From Nocardia wallacei (GTDB lineage: Bacteria; Actinomycetota; Actinomycetes; Mycobacteriales; Mycobacteriaceae): a stretch of 41,266 bases of DNA. Positions 1 through 7,349 of this stretch are shown piece after piece (position 1 is the first letter of the stretch; each line of letters begins with the position of its first letter). The stretch lies in assembly GCF_029868745.1 (NCBI RefSeq), contig NZ_JARWOP010000290.1, positions 1 to 41,266 on the forward strand, given 5' to 3'. The notes beneath the pieces are model-generated. The model was not told the origin of the DNA. It made no database searches and saw nothing but the letters and a program-made list of their open reading frames with translations. The position numbers and the translations under genes are program-made.

Positions 1-125
1 GTGGCGGCCTTGTCCTCGCCCGCGGACGAGCAGCCCGCGACGGCGGCCACCGCGACGGCGGCGGCGAGCGCCACGGGCCCTCCCCGCCACATCCCACCGG
101 CCGGCCGGTTGCCGCCACCACCCAT
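1..125 (-). CDS. Lipoprotein N-terminus (partial, runs off window)
   Basis: Only the first 41 codons are in the window. Reading leftward from the ATG at 125 gives a basic, Gly-rich n-region, then an Ala/Val-rich hydrophobic stretch ending in the lipobox VAGC followed by SSAGED. This is a textbook type II signal peptide, so the product is an exported, lipid-anchored protein. A GAGGAG ribosome site lies at 134-139 (complement), 8 bases upstream of the ATG. A second ATG at 92 would give a shorter n-region. The mature domain lies outside the window, so its function cannot be called. It is divergent from the small gene starting near 325. Confidence 0.7.
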   Translation of the reverse strand, partial: MGGGGNRPAGGMWRGGPVALAAAVAVAAVAGCSSAGEDKAA

Positions 126-324
126 GCCCCGAACTCCTCACTCGCACCGACTACCGACGATTCATGCGTGCGTCCTCATCTGACCATGGTCGCGGACGGC
201 CGCCGCGCGCCGGGGTCTTTCCCGGGCATCGCCTTTCGGCGACACGTCAGGGACGGCCGTGCCATTCTGTCGTACCGGCGGGTTACCGTGGACAGTGCAT
301 CGCCGCCGAGCCAGGGAGACCGCG

Positions 325-684
325 TTGAAAACAGACCATATGTCTGGATTCATCGTCGAAGACGTTACCGTCGGTCCGTTCGCGCACGGGTTCGGCGTGA
401 CCGGCGACGGGCGCTCGTTCGCCTTCCGCACGGTCGGGGCCACCCTGTCTCTCGAGATCTACCGCGCCGACTCCGCCCGCGCCACTACGGTTCCCGGCCC
501 GGAGGACGTGGTGGCCGTCGCCGCGGCGGGCGTCACCGATATCGACCTCGGTGACGAGCGCAGCGTCGTCGCCGCGGTGCGCGACCTGATCGCCACCGCC
601 ACCCCGGCACCTGCCGCCGACCGCGCCGCCACCACCGTCCGCGCGCTGCTCGGCCGCCTCGGCGCCGCCCTCGACGGCCGGTAA
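325..684 (+). CDS. Small hypothetical protein
   Basis: A roughly 119-residue protein of unknown function. The start is taken as TTG 325 because AGGGAG at 313-318 sits 6 bases ahead; ATG 340 (MSGFIVEDV) in the same frame is the alternative and has no good ribosome site. The N-terminal half looks like a small beta-rich fold (GFIVEDVTVGPFAHGFGVTG, then FAFRTVGATLSLEIYR). The C-terminal half is Ala-rich and probably helical. There is no signal peptide or membrane segment. It lies between two lipoprotein genes and I do not recognise the family. Third codon positions are strongly GC, supporting real coding. Confidence 0.6.
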   Translation: MKTDHMSGFIVEDVTVGPFAHGFGVTGDGRSFAFRTVGATLSLEIYRADSARATTVPGPEDVVAVAAAGVTDIDLGDERSVVAAVRDLIATATPAPAADRAATTVRALLGRLGAALDGR

Positions 685-798
685 CTCCTTGCGCGCCAAC
701 ACCTTCCGTCGGCGGGCCCGAGATGCGCGGTGCCTGGCGCGGCGCATGACAGACTGTAGGAGAACTACCGGTAACTTTCGACGACGGTGAGGATGCAG

Positions 799-1332
799 AT
801 GGCATTGCGACGATCGGCAGCGGCGCTGCTGCCGCTGGTGGCACTGACCGTGCTGGCGGGGGCGTGCGGTAACGACACGGACGAGGACTCGGTCGCCGCG
901 GCGCGGTCCTCCGCCTACGCCGCCCTGACCTCGTCGTCGCAGGCCGCCGCGACCAGCCGTGCCCTGCGCCCGCCGATTCCCACCGCCGCCGAACTCGACA
1001 CGCAGATCAAGCGCGCGCTGGACCCGTCACTGCCCGACAGCGACCGCACCGCCCTGATCGAGGACGGCGAGGCGTTCAAGGACGCCATCCCCGACATGTA
1101 CCGCGCGATGCAGGACAACCCGCACGCCGTCTACGGCGTCACCGACCCGGTGTTCGACAACCGCGACGGCACCCTCACCGCCACCATGCGCCTGGACAAG
1201 GACGGCACCGGCGCCAACGTGCGCACCACCATCGTGCATTTCGTCGACAAGGACGGCGCCTGGAAGATCTCCCGCACCGACCTGTGCGGAATCCTGCGCT
1301 CGGCGGACTACAAGACCGCGGCCTGCGGCTGA
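799..1332 (+). CDS. Mtb12-like secreted lipoprotein
   Basis: A 177-residue exported protein. The start is set at ATG 799 because GTGAGG at 787-792 is spaced 6 bases before it; GTG 787 and ATG 793 in frame lack this. Residues 1-23 form a signal peptide ending LAGAC, an acceptable though not ideal lipobox. The remainder resembles the C-terminal domain of the mycobacterial low-molecular-weight antigen Mtb12: an ALIEDGE helix, two to three beta strands, then a final W-K-I-S...C-G-I-L strand with a second Cys near the C-terminus. NTF2-like folds of this type have no known catalytic role. A TAACTT hexamer at 772-777 is a likely -10 element. The MMPL gene follows closely and may be co-transcribed. 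Confidence 0.6.
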   Translation: MALRRSAAALLPLVALTVLAGACGNDTDEDSVAAARSSAYAALTSSSQAAATSRALRPPIPTAAELDTQIKRALDPSLPDSDRTALIEDGEAFKDAIPDMYRAMQDNPHAVYGVTDPVFDNRDGTLTATMRLDKDGTGANVRTTIVHFVDKDGAWKISRTDLCGILRSADYKTAACG

Positions 1333-1358
1333 GTCCGGCTGTGGCGCAGCAGTTCTCG

Positions 1359-3434
1359 ATGCGGTGGGGCCGGTTCGTGCACCGTCACCGGTATGTGGTG
1401 CTGGCCGTCGCGATCGTCGTGGTCGCGCTGTCGGGGTGGTTCGGCCGCGACCTGGGCGAGCGGCTGACCCAGGGCGGCTGGTTCGACGAGCACAGCGAAT
1501 CGGTGGTGGCCTCCAAGATCGCCGACGAGACCTTCGGCCGCGACCGCGACGCCGACATCATCGTCCTCTACACCGCCCCGCCCGGCCACACCGTCGACGA
1601 CCCGCCGGTGCGCGCCGCGGTCACGACGGCGCTGGCGCGGCTGCAGGCGACGTACCCCGACCGCATCCAGAAGATCGACAGCTACTTCGACGGCTCGATG
1701 ATGGGCCAGTTCGCCGACGCCTCCCGCACGCACGCCTTCGCCAGCATCGGGCTGCGCGGCGAGGACACCGAATCGGTGAACAACTATCTCGCCGTCCAGG
1801 ACGATCTGGCGGCCGGGGTCGACGGCGGCGGGCCGGGCGGGACGACGGTGCAGCTGGCGGGCCTGCAACCGGTGGTGGAGGGCATCAATATCGGCATGCA
1901 GCGCGACATCCACCGCGCCGAGCTGATCGCGCTGCCGCTGGTGGCGGTGCTGCTGTATTTCGTGTTCGGCGGCGTGGTGGGGGCGCTGCTGCCGGTGCTG
2001 ATCGGCGGCATGACGATCCTGGGCAGCCAGGGCATGATGCGGCTGCTGACCGGCTACATCGACGTCAACGTGTTCGCCAGCGCGGTGGTGACCCTGGTCA
2101 GCCTGGGCCTGGCCATCGATTACGGGCTGTTCGCGGTGACCCGGTTCCGGGAGGAGTTGGCGGCGGGCCGCAGCGTGGAGGACGCCACCGCCCGCACGGT
2201 CGCCACCGCGGGACGCACGGTGCTGTTCTCGGCGGCGATCATCGCGGTGAGCCTGGGCGCGCTGTTCATCTACCCGAACGGGGTGCTGCGCTCGGTGCCC
2301 TACGGCGGCATCAGCTCGGTGCTGCTGGCGGCGCTGCTGTCGGTGACGGCGCTGCCGGCGGCGCTGAGCATCGTGGGGCGGCGCATCGATCTGTGGGGGT
2401 GGGGCCGGTTCGCCGGCATCCGCACCGCCGAGCAGGTCGACGACGGATTCTTCTCGCGGCTGGCGAGTTTCGCGATGCGCCGCCCGGCGCGGGTGATCGT
2501 GCCGGTGGTGCTGGCATTGCTCGCGCTGCTGATCCCGTTCCGCCACATCGCCTTCGGCGGGTTGAGCGAACGCTATCTGGCCGAGGACGCCCCGGCACGG
2601 GTGGCACAGGAGAAGTTCGACGCCCTGTTCCCCGAATTCCGTACCGAGCCACTGAAATTGGTGGTGGTGGGCGCCGATGCCCAGCAGCTGTCCGATATCC
2701 GGTTCCAGGCCAATTTCGTGCCGGGCCTGACCGGGCCGTTCGAGGCGACCGCGCCGACCACCAACGGGGTGAACGTGCTGGCCACCGGGCTGGTGGACGA
2801 GCGCGACGCCGACGCGGCGATCGCGGCGCTGCGCGCGATCGACGAACCGCCGGGGGTGCGGGTGATGGTCGCGGGCGTGCCGGCGCTGGAACGCGACGCC
2901 ATCCGCGGTCTCATCGACGGCCTGCCGCTGCTGGCGGCGATTCTGGTGCTCGCCGCGGTGGCGCTGATGTACGCGGCGTTCCGGTCGCTGGTGCTGGCGG
3001 TGAAGGCGGTGGTGCTCAGCGCGCTGAGTCTCGGGGCGACCCTGGGCATTTTGACGTGGATCTTCGTGGAGGGGCACGGGGCGGGGCTGTTTCATTTCAC
3101 GCCCGGGCCGCTGATGTTCGCGGTGCTGGTGCTGATCGTGACGGTGCTGTTCGGGCTGTCCACCGACTACGAGGTGTTCCTGCAGTCGCGGATGGCCGAG
3201 GCGCGGGCCAACGGCGCGGCGCCGGCGGAGGCGATCCGGTACGGCATCGCCCACACCGGCGGGGTGATCACCTCGGCCGCGGCGATCCTGATCGTGGTCA
3301 CCGGGGCGTTCGGGTTCTCGGATCTGGTGCTGATGAAATACATCGCCTACGGGATGATCGCGGCATTGGTGCTGGACGCCACCGTGATTCGCATGCTGCT
3401 GACCCCGGCGGTGCTCAAGCTGGTGTGGCGATGA
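1359..3434 (+). CDS. MMPL/RND-family membrane transporter
   Basis: A 691-residue inner-membrane exporter of the MMPL class (proton-driven export of lipids or hydrophobic compounds in mycolic-acid bacteria). It has the duplicated layout: one helix (about 9-27), an extracytoplasmic loop (28-175), a five-helix bundle, then helix 7 (about 376), a second loop and a second bundle. Each half carries the Asp-Tyr proton-relay motif, AIDYGLF near 253 and STDYEVF near 603. There is no long cytoplasmic C-terminal domain. The start could be ATG 1359 (MRWGRFVHRHR) or GTG 1341, 9 bases after the preceding stop; neither has a clear ribosome site, suggesting coupling to the lipoprotein gene. The substrate is unknown. 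Confidence 0.85.
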   Translation: MRWGRFVHRHRYVVLAVAIVVVALSGWFGRDLGERLTQGGWFDEHSESVVASKIADETFGRDRDADIIVLYTAPPGHTVDDPPVRAAVTTALARLQATYPDRIQKIDSYFDGSMMGQFADASRTHAFASIGLRGEDTESVNNYLAVQDDLAAGVDGGGPGGTTVQLAGLQPVVEGINIGMQRDIHRAELIALPLVAVLLYFVFGGVVGALLPVLIGGMTILGSQGMMRLLTGYIDVNVFASAVVTLVSLGLAIDYGLFAVTRFREELAAGRSVEDATARTVATAGRTVLFSAAIIAVSLGALFIYPNGVLRSVPYGGISSVLLAALLSVTALPAALSIVGRRIDLWGWGRFAGIRTAEQVDDGFFSRLASFAMRRPARVIVPVVLALLALLIPFRHIAFGGLSERYLAEDAPARVAQEKFDALFPEFRTEPLKLVVVGADAQQLSDIRFQANFVPGLTGPFEATAPTTNGVNVLATGLVDERDADAAIAALRAIDEPPGVRVMVAGVPALERDAIRGLIDGLPLLAAILVLAAVALMYAAFRSLVLAVKAVVLSALSLGATLGILTWIFVEGHGAGLFHFTPGPLMFAVLVLIVTVLFGLSTDYEVFLQSRMAEARANGAAPAEAIRYGIAHTGGVITSAAAILIVVTGAFGFSDLVLMKYIAYGMIAALVLDATVIRMLLTPAVLKLVWR

Positions 3435-3453
3435 TCGCGTGGCGTGTTGCAAC

Positions 3454-3484
3454 CGGAGCACGGTGCTCCGTTAACCTGAACAGC
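3454..3484 (+). promoter_or_regulatory. Leaderless promoter with 17-bp palindromic operator
   Basis: A perfect palindrome, CGGAGCAC-G-GTGCTCCG, occupies 3454-3470. It is followed at 3472-3477 by TAACCT, which fits the actinobacterial -10 TANNNT, and 7 bases later by the GTG start at 3485, the spacing of a leaderless transcript. The palindrome fills the -35/-10 spacer, where a TetR-type repressor would bind. No TetR gene is in the window. Confidence 0.55.
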
Positions 3485-3646
3485 GTGACCAACGACGGGG
3501 ATACGCAGCAGCCGACGAGCCAGGGCAAACACGCGGCGCCGGAGGGCGCCGGCGTGCATCCGCTGATCGATCTCGCCCGGGATCCGAACCCCGGCGTCGC
3601 CGATCATGCCCGCCCGGACGAGGAAGACGACCAGCCCGACCAGTAG
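3485..3646 (+). CDS. 53-residue hydrophilic acidic protein
   Basis: A small protein of 53 residues, rich in Asp, Pro, Gln and Gly, probably disordered, with a short central hydrophobic patch (VHPLIDLARDP) and an acidic tail (EEDDQPDQ). No family is recognised. The gene is supported by a leaderless promoter (TAACCT, 7-base spacer, GTG), a palindromic operator just upstream and a strong terminator 42 bases after the stop. It may be a short regulatory or stress-induced protein, but that is a guess. Mass spectrometry or conservation across Nocardia genomes would settle whether it is made. Confidence 0.5.
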   Translation: MTNDGDTQQPTSQGKHAAPEGAGVHPLIDLARDPNPGVADHARPDEEDDQPDQ

Positions 3647-3687
3647 GCGAGCCGAAACACCCAGCCGCACAACCCTTTACACGCCGC

Positions 3688-3721
3688 CTGTGGGCGGGGC
3701 AGCCCCATGCCCCGCCCACAG
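3688..3721 (+). terminator. Strong intrinsic hairpin terminator
   Basis: A 13-bp perfect stem (CTGTGGGCGGGGC paired with GCCCCGCCCACAG) closes an 8-base loop. There is no T-run, as is usual for high-GC actinobacteria. It separates the small gene ending at 3646 from the membrane protein gene that follows. Confidence 0.75.
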
Positions 3722-3814
3722 TGCTGTCGCCGGCCGGACGGCGGAAGGGCTCGATCACGCCGATCCTGACGCTTCGATTGAAATTCTGATGATGCAAGGG
3801 TGACGATCAGGGTG

Positions 3815-4885
3815 ATGAGTAGTGGCCGATCCGCGGACCAGCGTGCCCACCCCCGGCCCTCATCCAAGGTAGCGGGGACAGCGTGGCCGGTCTCGGTGCT
3901 GTTCATGTTGTCACCGCTGATCGGCGAAATCGTCGGGGCGGCACTGCGATTCAGCTATCTCACCCAGCCGCTGCGGGTCGCTGCGATCCTCTGTTTCTAC
4001 GGTGCGGGTGCGGTGTTGGTGCGGGAAGCGGTGCAACGCCGTGGCCTCAACGGCTGGGGACTGTTGTTGCTCGCCCTCGCCTTCGCCGTACTAGAGGAAG
4101 GGCTCGGGCTACAGACCATCTTCAATCCGCAAGGCATGGACGGCGAGACCGTGTACGGGCGGGCATTCGAAGTGAACTGGATGTGGGCGGTCGTGGTCAC
4201 CGGATACCACGCGGTGTGGAGCATCGTCATACCGATCGTGCTGACGCACCTGCTCTTTCCCGCGAAGCAACACATTGTCTGGCTCTCGCGTCCGATGCTG
4301 GGCGTCTTCGGGGGTGTCTTCGCCGTCGGCTTCGTGTTGTTCGTCTTCATCTCGCTCGTTCGATCCGACTTCCGCCTTTCTGCCGTGCAGATCATCGGCG
4401 CTGTCCTAGCGGTGATCGCCCTGGTCTGGTCGGCCACCGGCTGCCGGCGACCGTGGGCCACCACGTCGAGGGGTCGGTGCCCCGAACCTGCGACTGTCGG
4501 CGTGGTCGGATTCGGCGCGGGATTGGCGTGGCTGATGCTGTATGTGGTCGCTTTCATCGGGAGCGCGGCCCCGTTTGTGGTGTGGACGCTTGCCGCACTG
4601 GTGTTCGCCGCCGCTGTCGCCGGGATCATGCGCCGGTGGGTGGCGCGACCGGGCTGGAGCCGGCGGCATCGGCTGAACGGTTGTCTCGGGGCCGTGCTGG
4701 CGTTGTGGCTGTTCGGCCTCTTCCTCGTCGCCAATGGCGGACGGACCGACGACGTCGTGTTCCATGTCGTCGTTCTCGCCGCCGTGGCCGTCGGCTACCT
4801 GTGGCTTCGCAGACGAATCCACCCGTACGGGACAGCGCCGGAGACCGGTCGGCGCGCGGGAGAGGGGTCAGCCGCGGGCGGGTAG
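3815..4885 (+). CDS. Multi-pass membrane protein of unknown function
   Basis: About 356 residues with eight or nine hydrophobic helices and no soluble domain of note. The start is uncertain: ATG 3815 is used, while GTG 3800 and GTG 3812 are in frame and none has an ideal ribosome site. A conserved-looking stretch in the N-terminal half reads VLEEGLGLQTIFNPQG; the paired glutamates in a helix recall CPBP-type membrane proteases, but the other motifs of that family are absent, so I do not assign it. The short C-terminal tail is basic then Gly-rich. The 3' end overlaps the end of the convergent hmuV gene by 18 bases. GC at third positions is somewhat lower than in the neighbours, which may hint at acquisition. 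Confidence 0.7.
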   Translation: MSSGRSADQRAHPRPSSKVAGTAWPVSVLFMLSPLIGEIVGAALRFSYLTQPLRVAAILCFYGAGAVLVREAVQRRGLNGWGLLLLALAFAVLEEGLGLQTIFNPQGMDGETVYGRAFEVNWMWAVVVTGYHAVWSIVIPIVLTHLLFPAKQHIVWLSRPMLGVFGGVFAVGFVLFVFISLVRSDFRLSAVQIIGAVLAVIALVWSATGCRRPWATTSRGRCPEPATVGVVGFGAGLAWLMLYVVAFIGSAAPFVVWTLAALVFAAAVAGIMRRWVARPGWSRRHRLNGCLGAVLALWLFGLFLVANGGRTDDVVFHVVVLAAVAVGYLWLRRRIHPYGTAPETGRRAGEGSAAGG

Positions 4886-5716
4886 GACTAGTTGGGCGCC
4901 GGTGCGGGGGTGATCGAAGACTTCGACCGGGTGTTGGTAGACGCGGGAGAGCAGGGGGGTGGTGAGGATGTCGCGTGGGGGGCCGCAGGCGGCGAGGCGG
5001 CCGGATTCCAGGACGGCGACGCGGTCGGCGTAGGCGGCGGCGATGCCGAGGTCGTGCAGGACGATCACGACCGCGGCGCCGTCGCGGGCACGGGTACGGG
5101 CTAGGCGCAGGATCTGTTCCTGGTGGCCGAGGTCCAGGGCCGCGGTGGGTTCGTCGAGCAGCAGGGTGGGGGTGTCCTGGGCCAGGACGCGGGCCAGCGC
5201 GACGCGGGCGCGTTCGCCGCCGGACAGGGCCGGGAAGGGCCGTGCGGCAAGGTGTTCGGTGTCGGTGGCGGCCAGCGCGGCGGTGATCGCGGCCTCGTCG
5301 TCGTCCTGGCGGAGGGTGCGCGCCCACGGCGCCCGGCCCATGGCGACGACCTCGCGGGCGGTGAACGGGAAGCCGACGGTGTGGGTCTGCGGCAGCACGG
5401 CGCGGCGGCGGGCCATGTCGACCGGCGCCCAGCGCGCGACCGGCCGTCCGTCGAGTTCCACAGTGCCGTCGGCGAGTTCGAGTTCCCCGGACAATGCCCC
5501 GAGCAACGTCGACTTCCCCGCCCCGTTCGGCCCGACCAACGCCAGGATCTGCCCGGCCACCACATCCAGATCCACCTCGTCGAGCACGCGCCGCCCACCC
5601 CCGCGCTCGACACCGACCTGCCGCGCCCGCAGCGTGACCGCCCCCGCCCCCGGCACCTTCGGCATCCCGTGCTCCCGCACGAAAACCTTTGCCACACTGC
5701 GCATTACCCCGGTCAC
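4868..5716 (-). CDS. hmuV: Haem ABC transporter ATP-binding protein HmuV
   Basis: A 282-residue ATPase that powers haem import through HmuU at the inner face of the membrane. Walker A (GPNGAGKST) lies near residue 61, the signature LSGGERARVALARVLA near 162, Walker B LLLDEPTAALD near 182, and the H-loop VLHDLG follows. The assignment to the haem/siderophore subfamily rests on the FecCD-type permease and haem-type binding protein in the same operon. The start is GTG 5716: it overlaps the stop of the 39-residue small ORF upstream (GTGA) and has GGGAGG just ahead, inside that ORF. ATG 5704 and ATG 5665 are in-frame alternatives. Confidence 0.88.
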   Translation of the reverse strand: MTGVMRSVAKVFVREHGMPKVPGAGAVTLRARQVGVERGGGRRVLDEVDLDVVAGQILALVGPNGAGKSTLLGALSGELELADGTVELDGRPVARWAPVDMARRRAVLPQTHTVGFPFTAREVVAMGRAPWARTLRQDDDEAAITAALAATDTEHLAARPFPALSGGERARVALARVLAQDTPTLLLDEPTAALDLGHQEQILRLARTRARDGAAVVIVLHDLGIAAAYADRVAVLESGRLAACGPPRDILTTPLLSRVYQHPVEVFDHPRTGAQLVLPARG

Positions 5717-5832
5717 AGCACCCCTCCCGCCCACTTGCCGCCTGCCCCGACCGCAAGGGTCGGGTCCAGTGCGCTGCCGGTGGTGGTTGCGCCGACGACC
5801 CCGCACCCACTCGACGCGTCGATGGTGTTCAT
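5713..5832 (-). CDS. 39-residue small protein between hmuU and hmuV
   Basis: A short ORF not expected in haem operons. Its ATG (5832-5830) overlaps the hmuU stop as ATGA and is preceded by a perfect AGGAGG (5844-5839) at 6-base spacing. Its TGA (5715-5713) overlaps the GTG of hmuV. The 39-residue product is rich in Gly, Ala and Thr, has one Cys (residue 10, in SSGCGVVG) and ends KWAGGVL. It has no clear membrane helix. Possible roles are a translational coupler that allows ribosomes to reach hmuV, or a real micropeptide of the transporter. I do not recognise a family. Confidence 0.6.
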   Translation of the reverse strand: MNTIDASSGCGVVGATTTGSALDPTLAVGAGGKWAGGVL

Positions 5833-7349
5833 GCCCAGCCTCCTGCGCGGGCGCGGGTGCGGCGTAGGAGCCAGAAGAAGAAGGGGCCGCCGATGAGGGA
5901 GGTGAGGATGCCCAGGGGGAGGTCGGCGTTGGTGACGAGGGTGCGGGCGCCGACGTCGGCGGCCAGCAGGATGATCGCGCCGATCAGCGCGGACAGGGGG
6001 ATCAGGACGCGGTGGGCGGGGCCGACGAGCATGCGGACCAGGTGCGGCACGATGAGGCCGACGAACAGGATGATGCCGGTGAACGCGACGCCGGCGGTGG
6101 CGAGGATCGCGACGGCGACGATGACGTTGCGGCGCAGCCGTTCCACGTCCACGCCGAGGTGGCGGGCGGCGGATTCGCCGAGTGCGAGCAGGTCCAGCCG
6201 GGGCGCCATCGCCACGGCGGCGGCGAGACCGAGCGCGGTGAGCGGCGCGACCACGGCCACCGACTGCCAGGTGGCGCCGTTGAGGCTGCCCAATTGCCAG
6301 AACACGATCTGGTCTCGTGCCTGCGGGGAGGCGGTGAACAGCAGGAACGCCATCAGTCCACCGGCGAACGCGTTGACCGCGACGCCGGTGAGCACGAGGG
6401 TGACGGTCTCGGTGCGCCCGCCCGACCGCGACAGCAGATACACCAGCAGTGTCGTGCCCAGCCCGGCGACGAACGCACCCCCGGCCACCGACCACGCCGC
6501 CGCGAACGCCCCGCCCGCGACGATGACGATGCCCGCCCCGACCGCCGCACCGGCCGACACGCCGATCACGCCGGGTTCGGCGAGCGGGTTGGCGAACACT
6601 CCCTGGAGTAGCGCCCCGGCGGTGGCCAGCGCGGCCCCGACGAGCGCGGCCATCACCACGCGCGGGAACCGCACCTGCCACAGCGTCACCTCGCCGGCGG
6701 GATGCGCCGGGAGCGGGCCCCACTCCAGGCCGATCTTGTGCAGCACGCTGCCCGCCACTTCCAGGGGTGTGGTCGGCACCTGCCCGACCGCGGCGGAGTA
6801 CATGGCGAGCAGGACCAGCAGCACCACCGACACGGTGAACACGATCGAGATCTTCGACCATCGCCGCGTGCGAGGCCCGGCTCCGCCCGTCGCCCCAGTT
6901 CCGCCCGCTGCTCCGGCTCCGCCCGCTGCTCCGGCTCCGGCCGCTGCTCCGGCTCCGGCCGCCGCTGCGGTGCTGGCGGGCACTGCGGTGCCCGGTTGGC
7001 GTCCGGTCGTTGACGCGGCGGGCACCCAGTCCTCCTGGGAGGAACCGGATTCCGACTTCGAGTCACGGCTGCATCGCTGGGTGGACGCGGTGATCGACGG
7101 GCCGGTCGGCGCGGCGTCGCGGTCCGCGATGTCCGGTGCCGCGGGTACTGCGCGCGCTGTAGCCGGTGGAGCGCCGGAGACGGTGCCGTTCGAATTGCTC
7201 GCTGGCGCAGCGATTCCGGCGGCACGGCTGCGGTCGGTCGGGTCCTGGGCAGGCTCGTTCATGTCCTGGGCGGGCGTGTCCGTCGAGGTGGCGGCGGGAT
7301 TGTCCGGCTCGTCCGCTCCCTCGCCGACGGGTGTGCCAGAGCCGCTCAT
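5829..7349 (-). CDS. hmuU: FecCD-family haem ABC permease HmuU with long N-terminal extension
   Basis: A 506-residue permease. The conserved FecCD core, with about ten helices, covers roughly residues 165-506, including RFPRVVMAALVGAALATAGA, the NPLAEPGVIGVSAGA loop that engages the binding protein and ATPase, and the late VGLIVPHLVRM motif. Typical relatives are near 350 residues. Here about 160 extra residues precede the first helix (168-187), rich in Ala, Thr, Pro, Gly and Ser and ending in a Gly/Ala repeat (128-157). The long form is supported because ATG 7349 overlaps the hmuT stop (ATGA). A start closer to the first helix cannot be fully excluded. It forms the haem channel in the inner membrane. 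Confidence 0.85.
   Translation of the reverse strand: MSGSGTPVGEGADEPDNPAATSTDTPAQDMNEPAQDPTDRSRAAGIAAPASNSNGTVSGAPPATARAVPAAPDIADRDAAPTGPSITASTQRCSRDSKSESGSSQEDWVPAASTTGRQPGTAVPASTAAAAGAGAAAGAGAAGGAGAAGGTGATGGAGPRTRRWSKISIVFTVSVVLLVLLAMYSAAVGQVPTTPLEVAGSVLHKIGLEWGPLPAHPAGEVTLWQVRFPRVVMAALVGAALATAGALLQGVFANPLAEPGVIGVSAGAAVGAGIVIVAGGAFAAAWSVAGGAFVAGLGTTLLVYLLSRSGGRTETVTLVLTGVAVNAFAGGLMAFLLFTASPQARDQIVFWQLGSLNGATWQSVAVVAPLTALGLAAAVAMAPRLDLLALGESAARHLGVDVERLRRNVIVAVAILATAGVAFTGIILFVGLIVPHLVRMLVGPAHRVLIPLSALIGAIILLAADVGARTLVTNADLPLGILTSLIGGPFFFWLLRRTRARAGGWA
6904..6957 (+). repeat. 18-bp tandem repeat, 3 copies, inside hmuU
   Basis: Three head-to-tail 18-bp units (6904-6921, 6922-6939, 6940-6957; the third differs in one base) plus a partial fourth. 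On the coding strand they encode the Gly/Ala repeat in the cytoplasmic extension of HmuU. Copy-number change would stay in frame. Confidence 0.8.

Noticed and set aside
1308..3461. A 717-codon open frame on the minus strand opposite the MMPL gene
   Set aside because: It is a GC-skew shadow: its translation is Arg/His/Gln-rich with no domain, and it lies fully antisense to a clear transporter.
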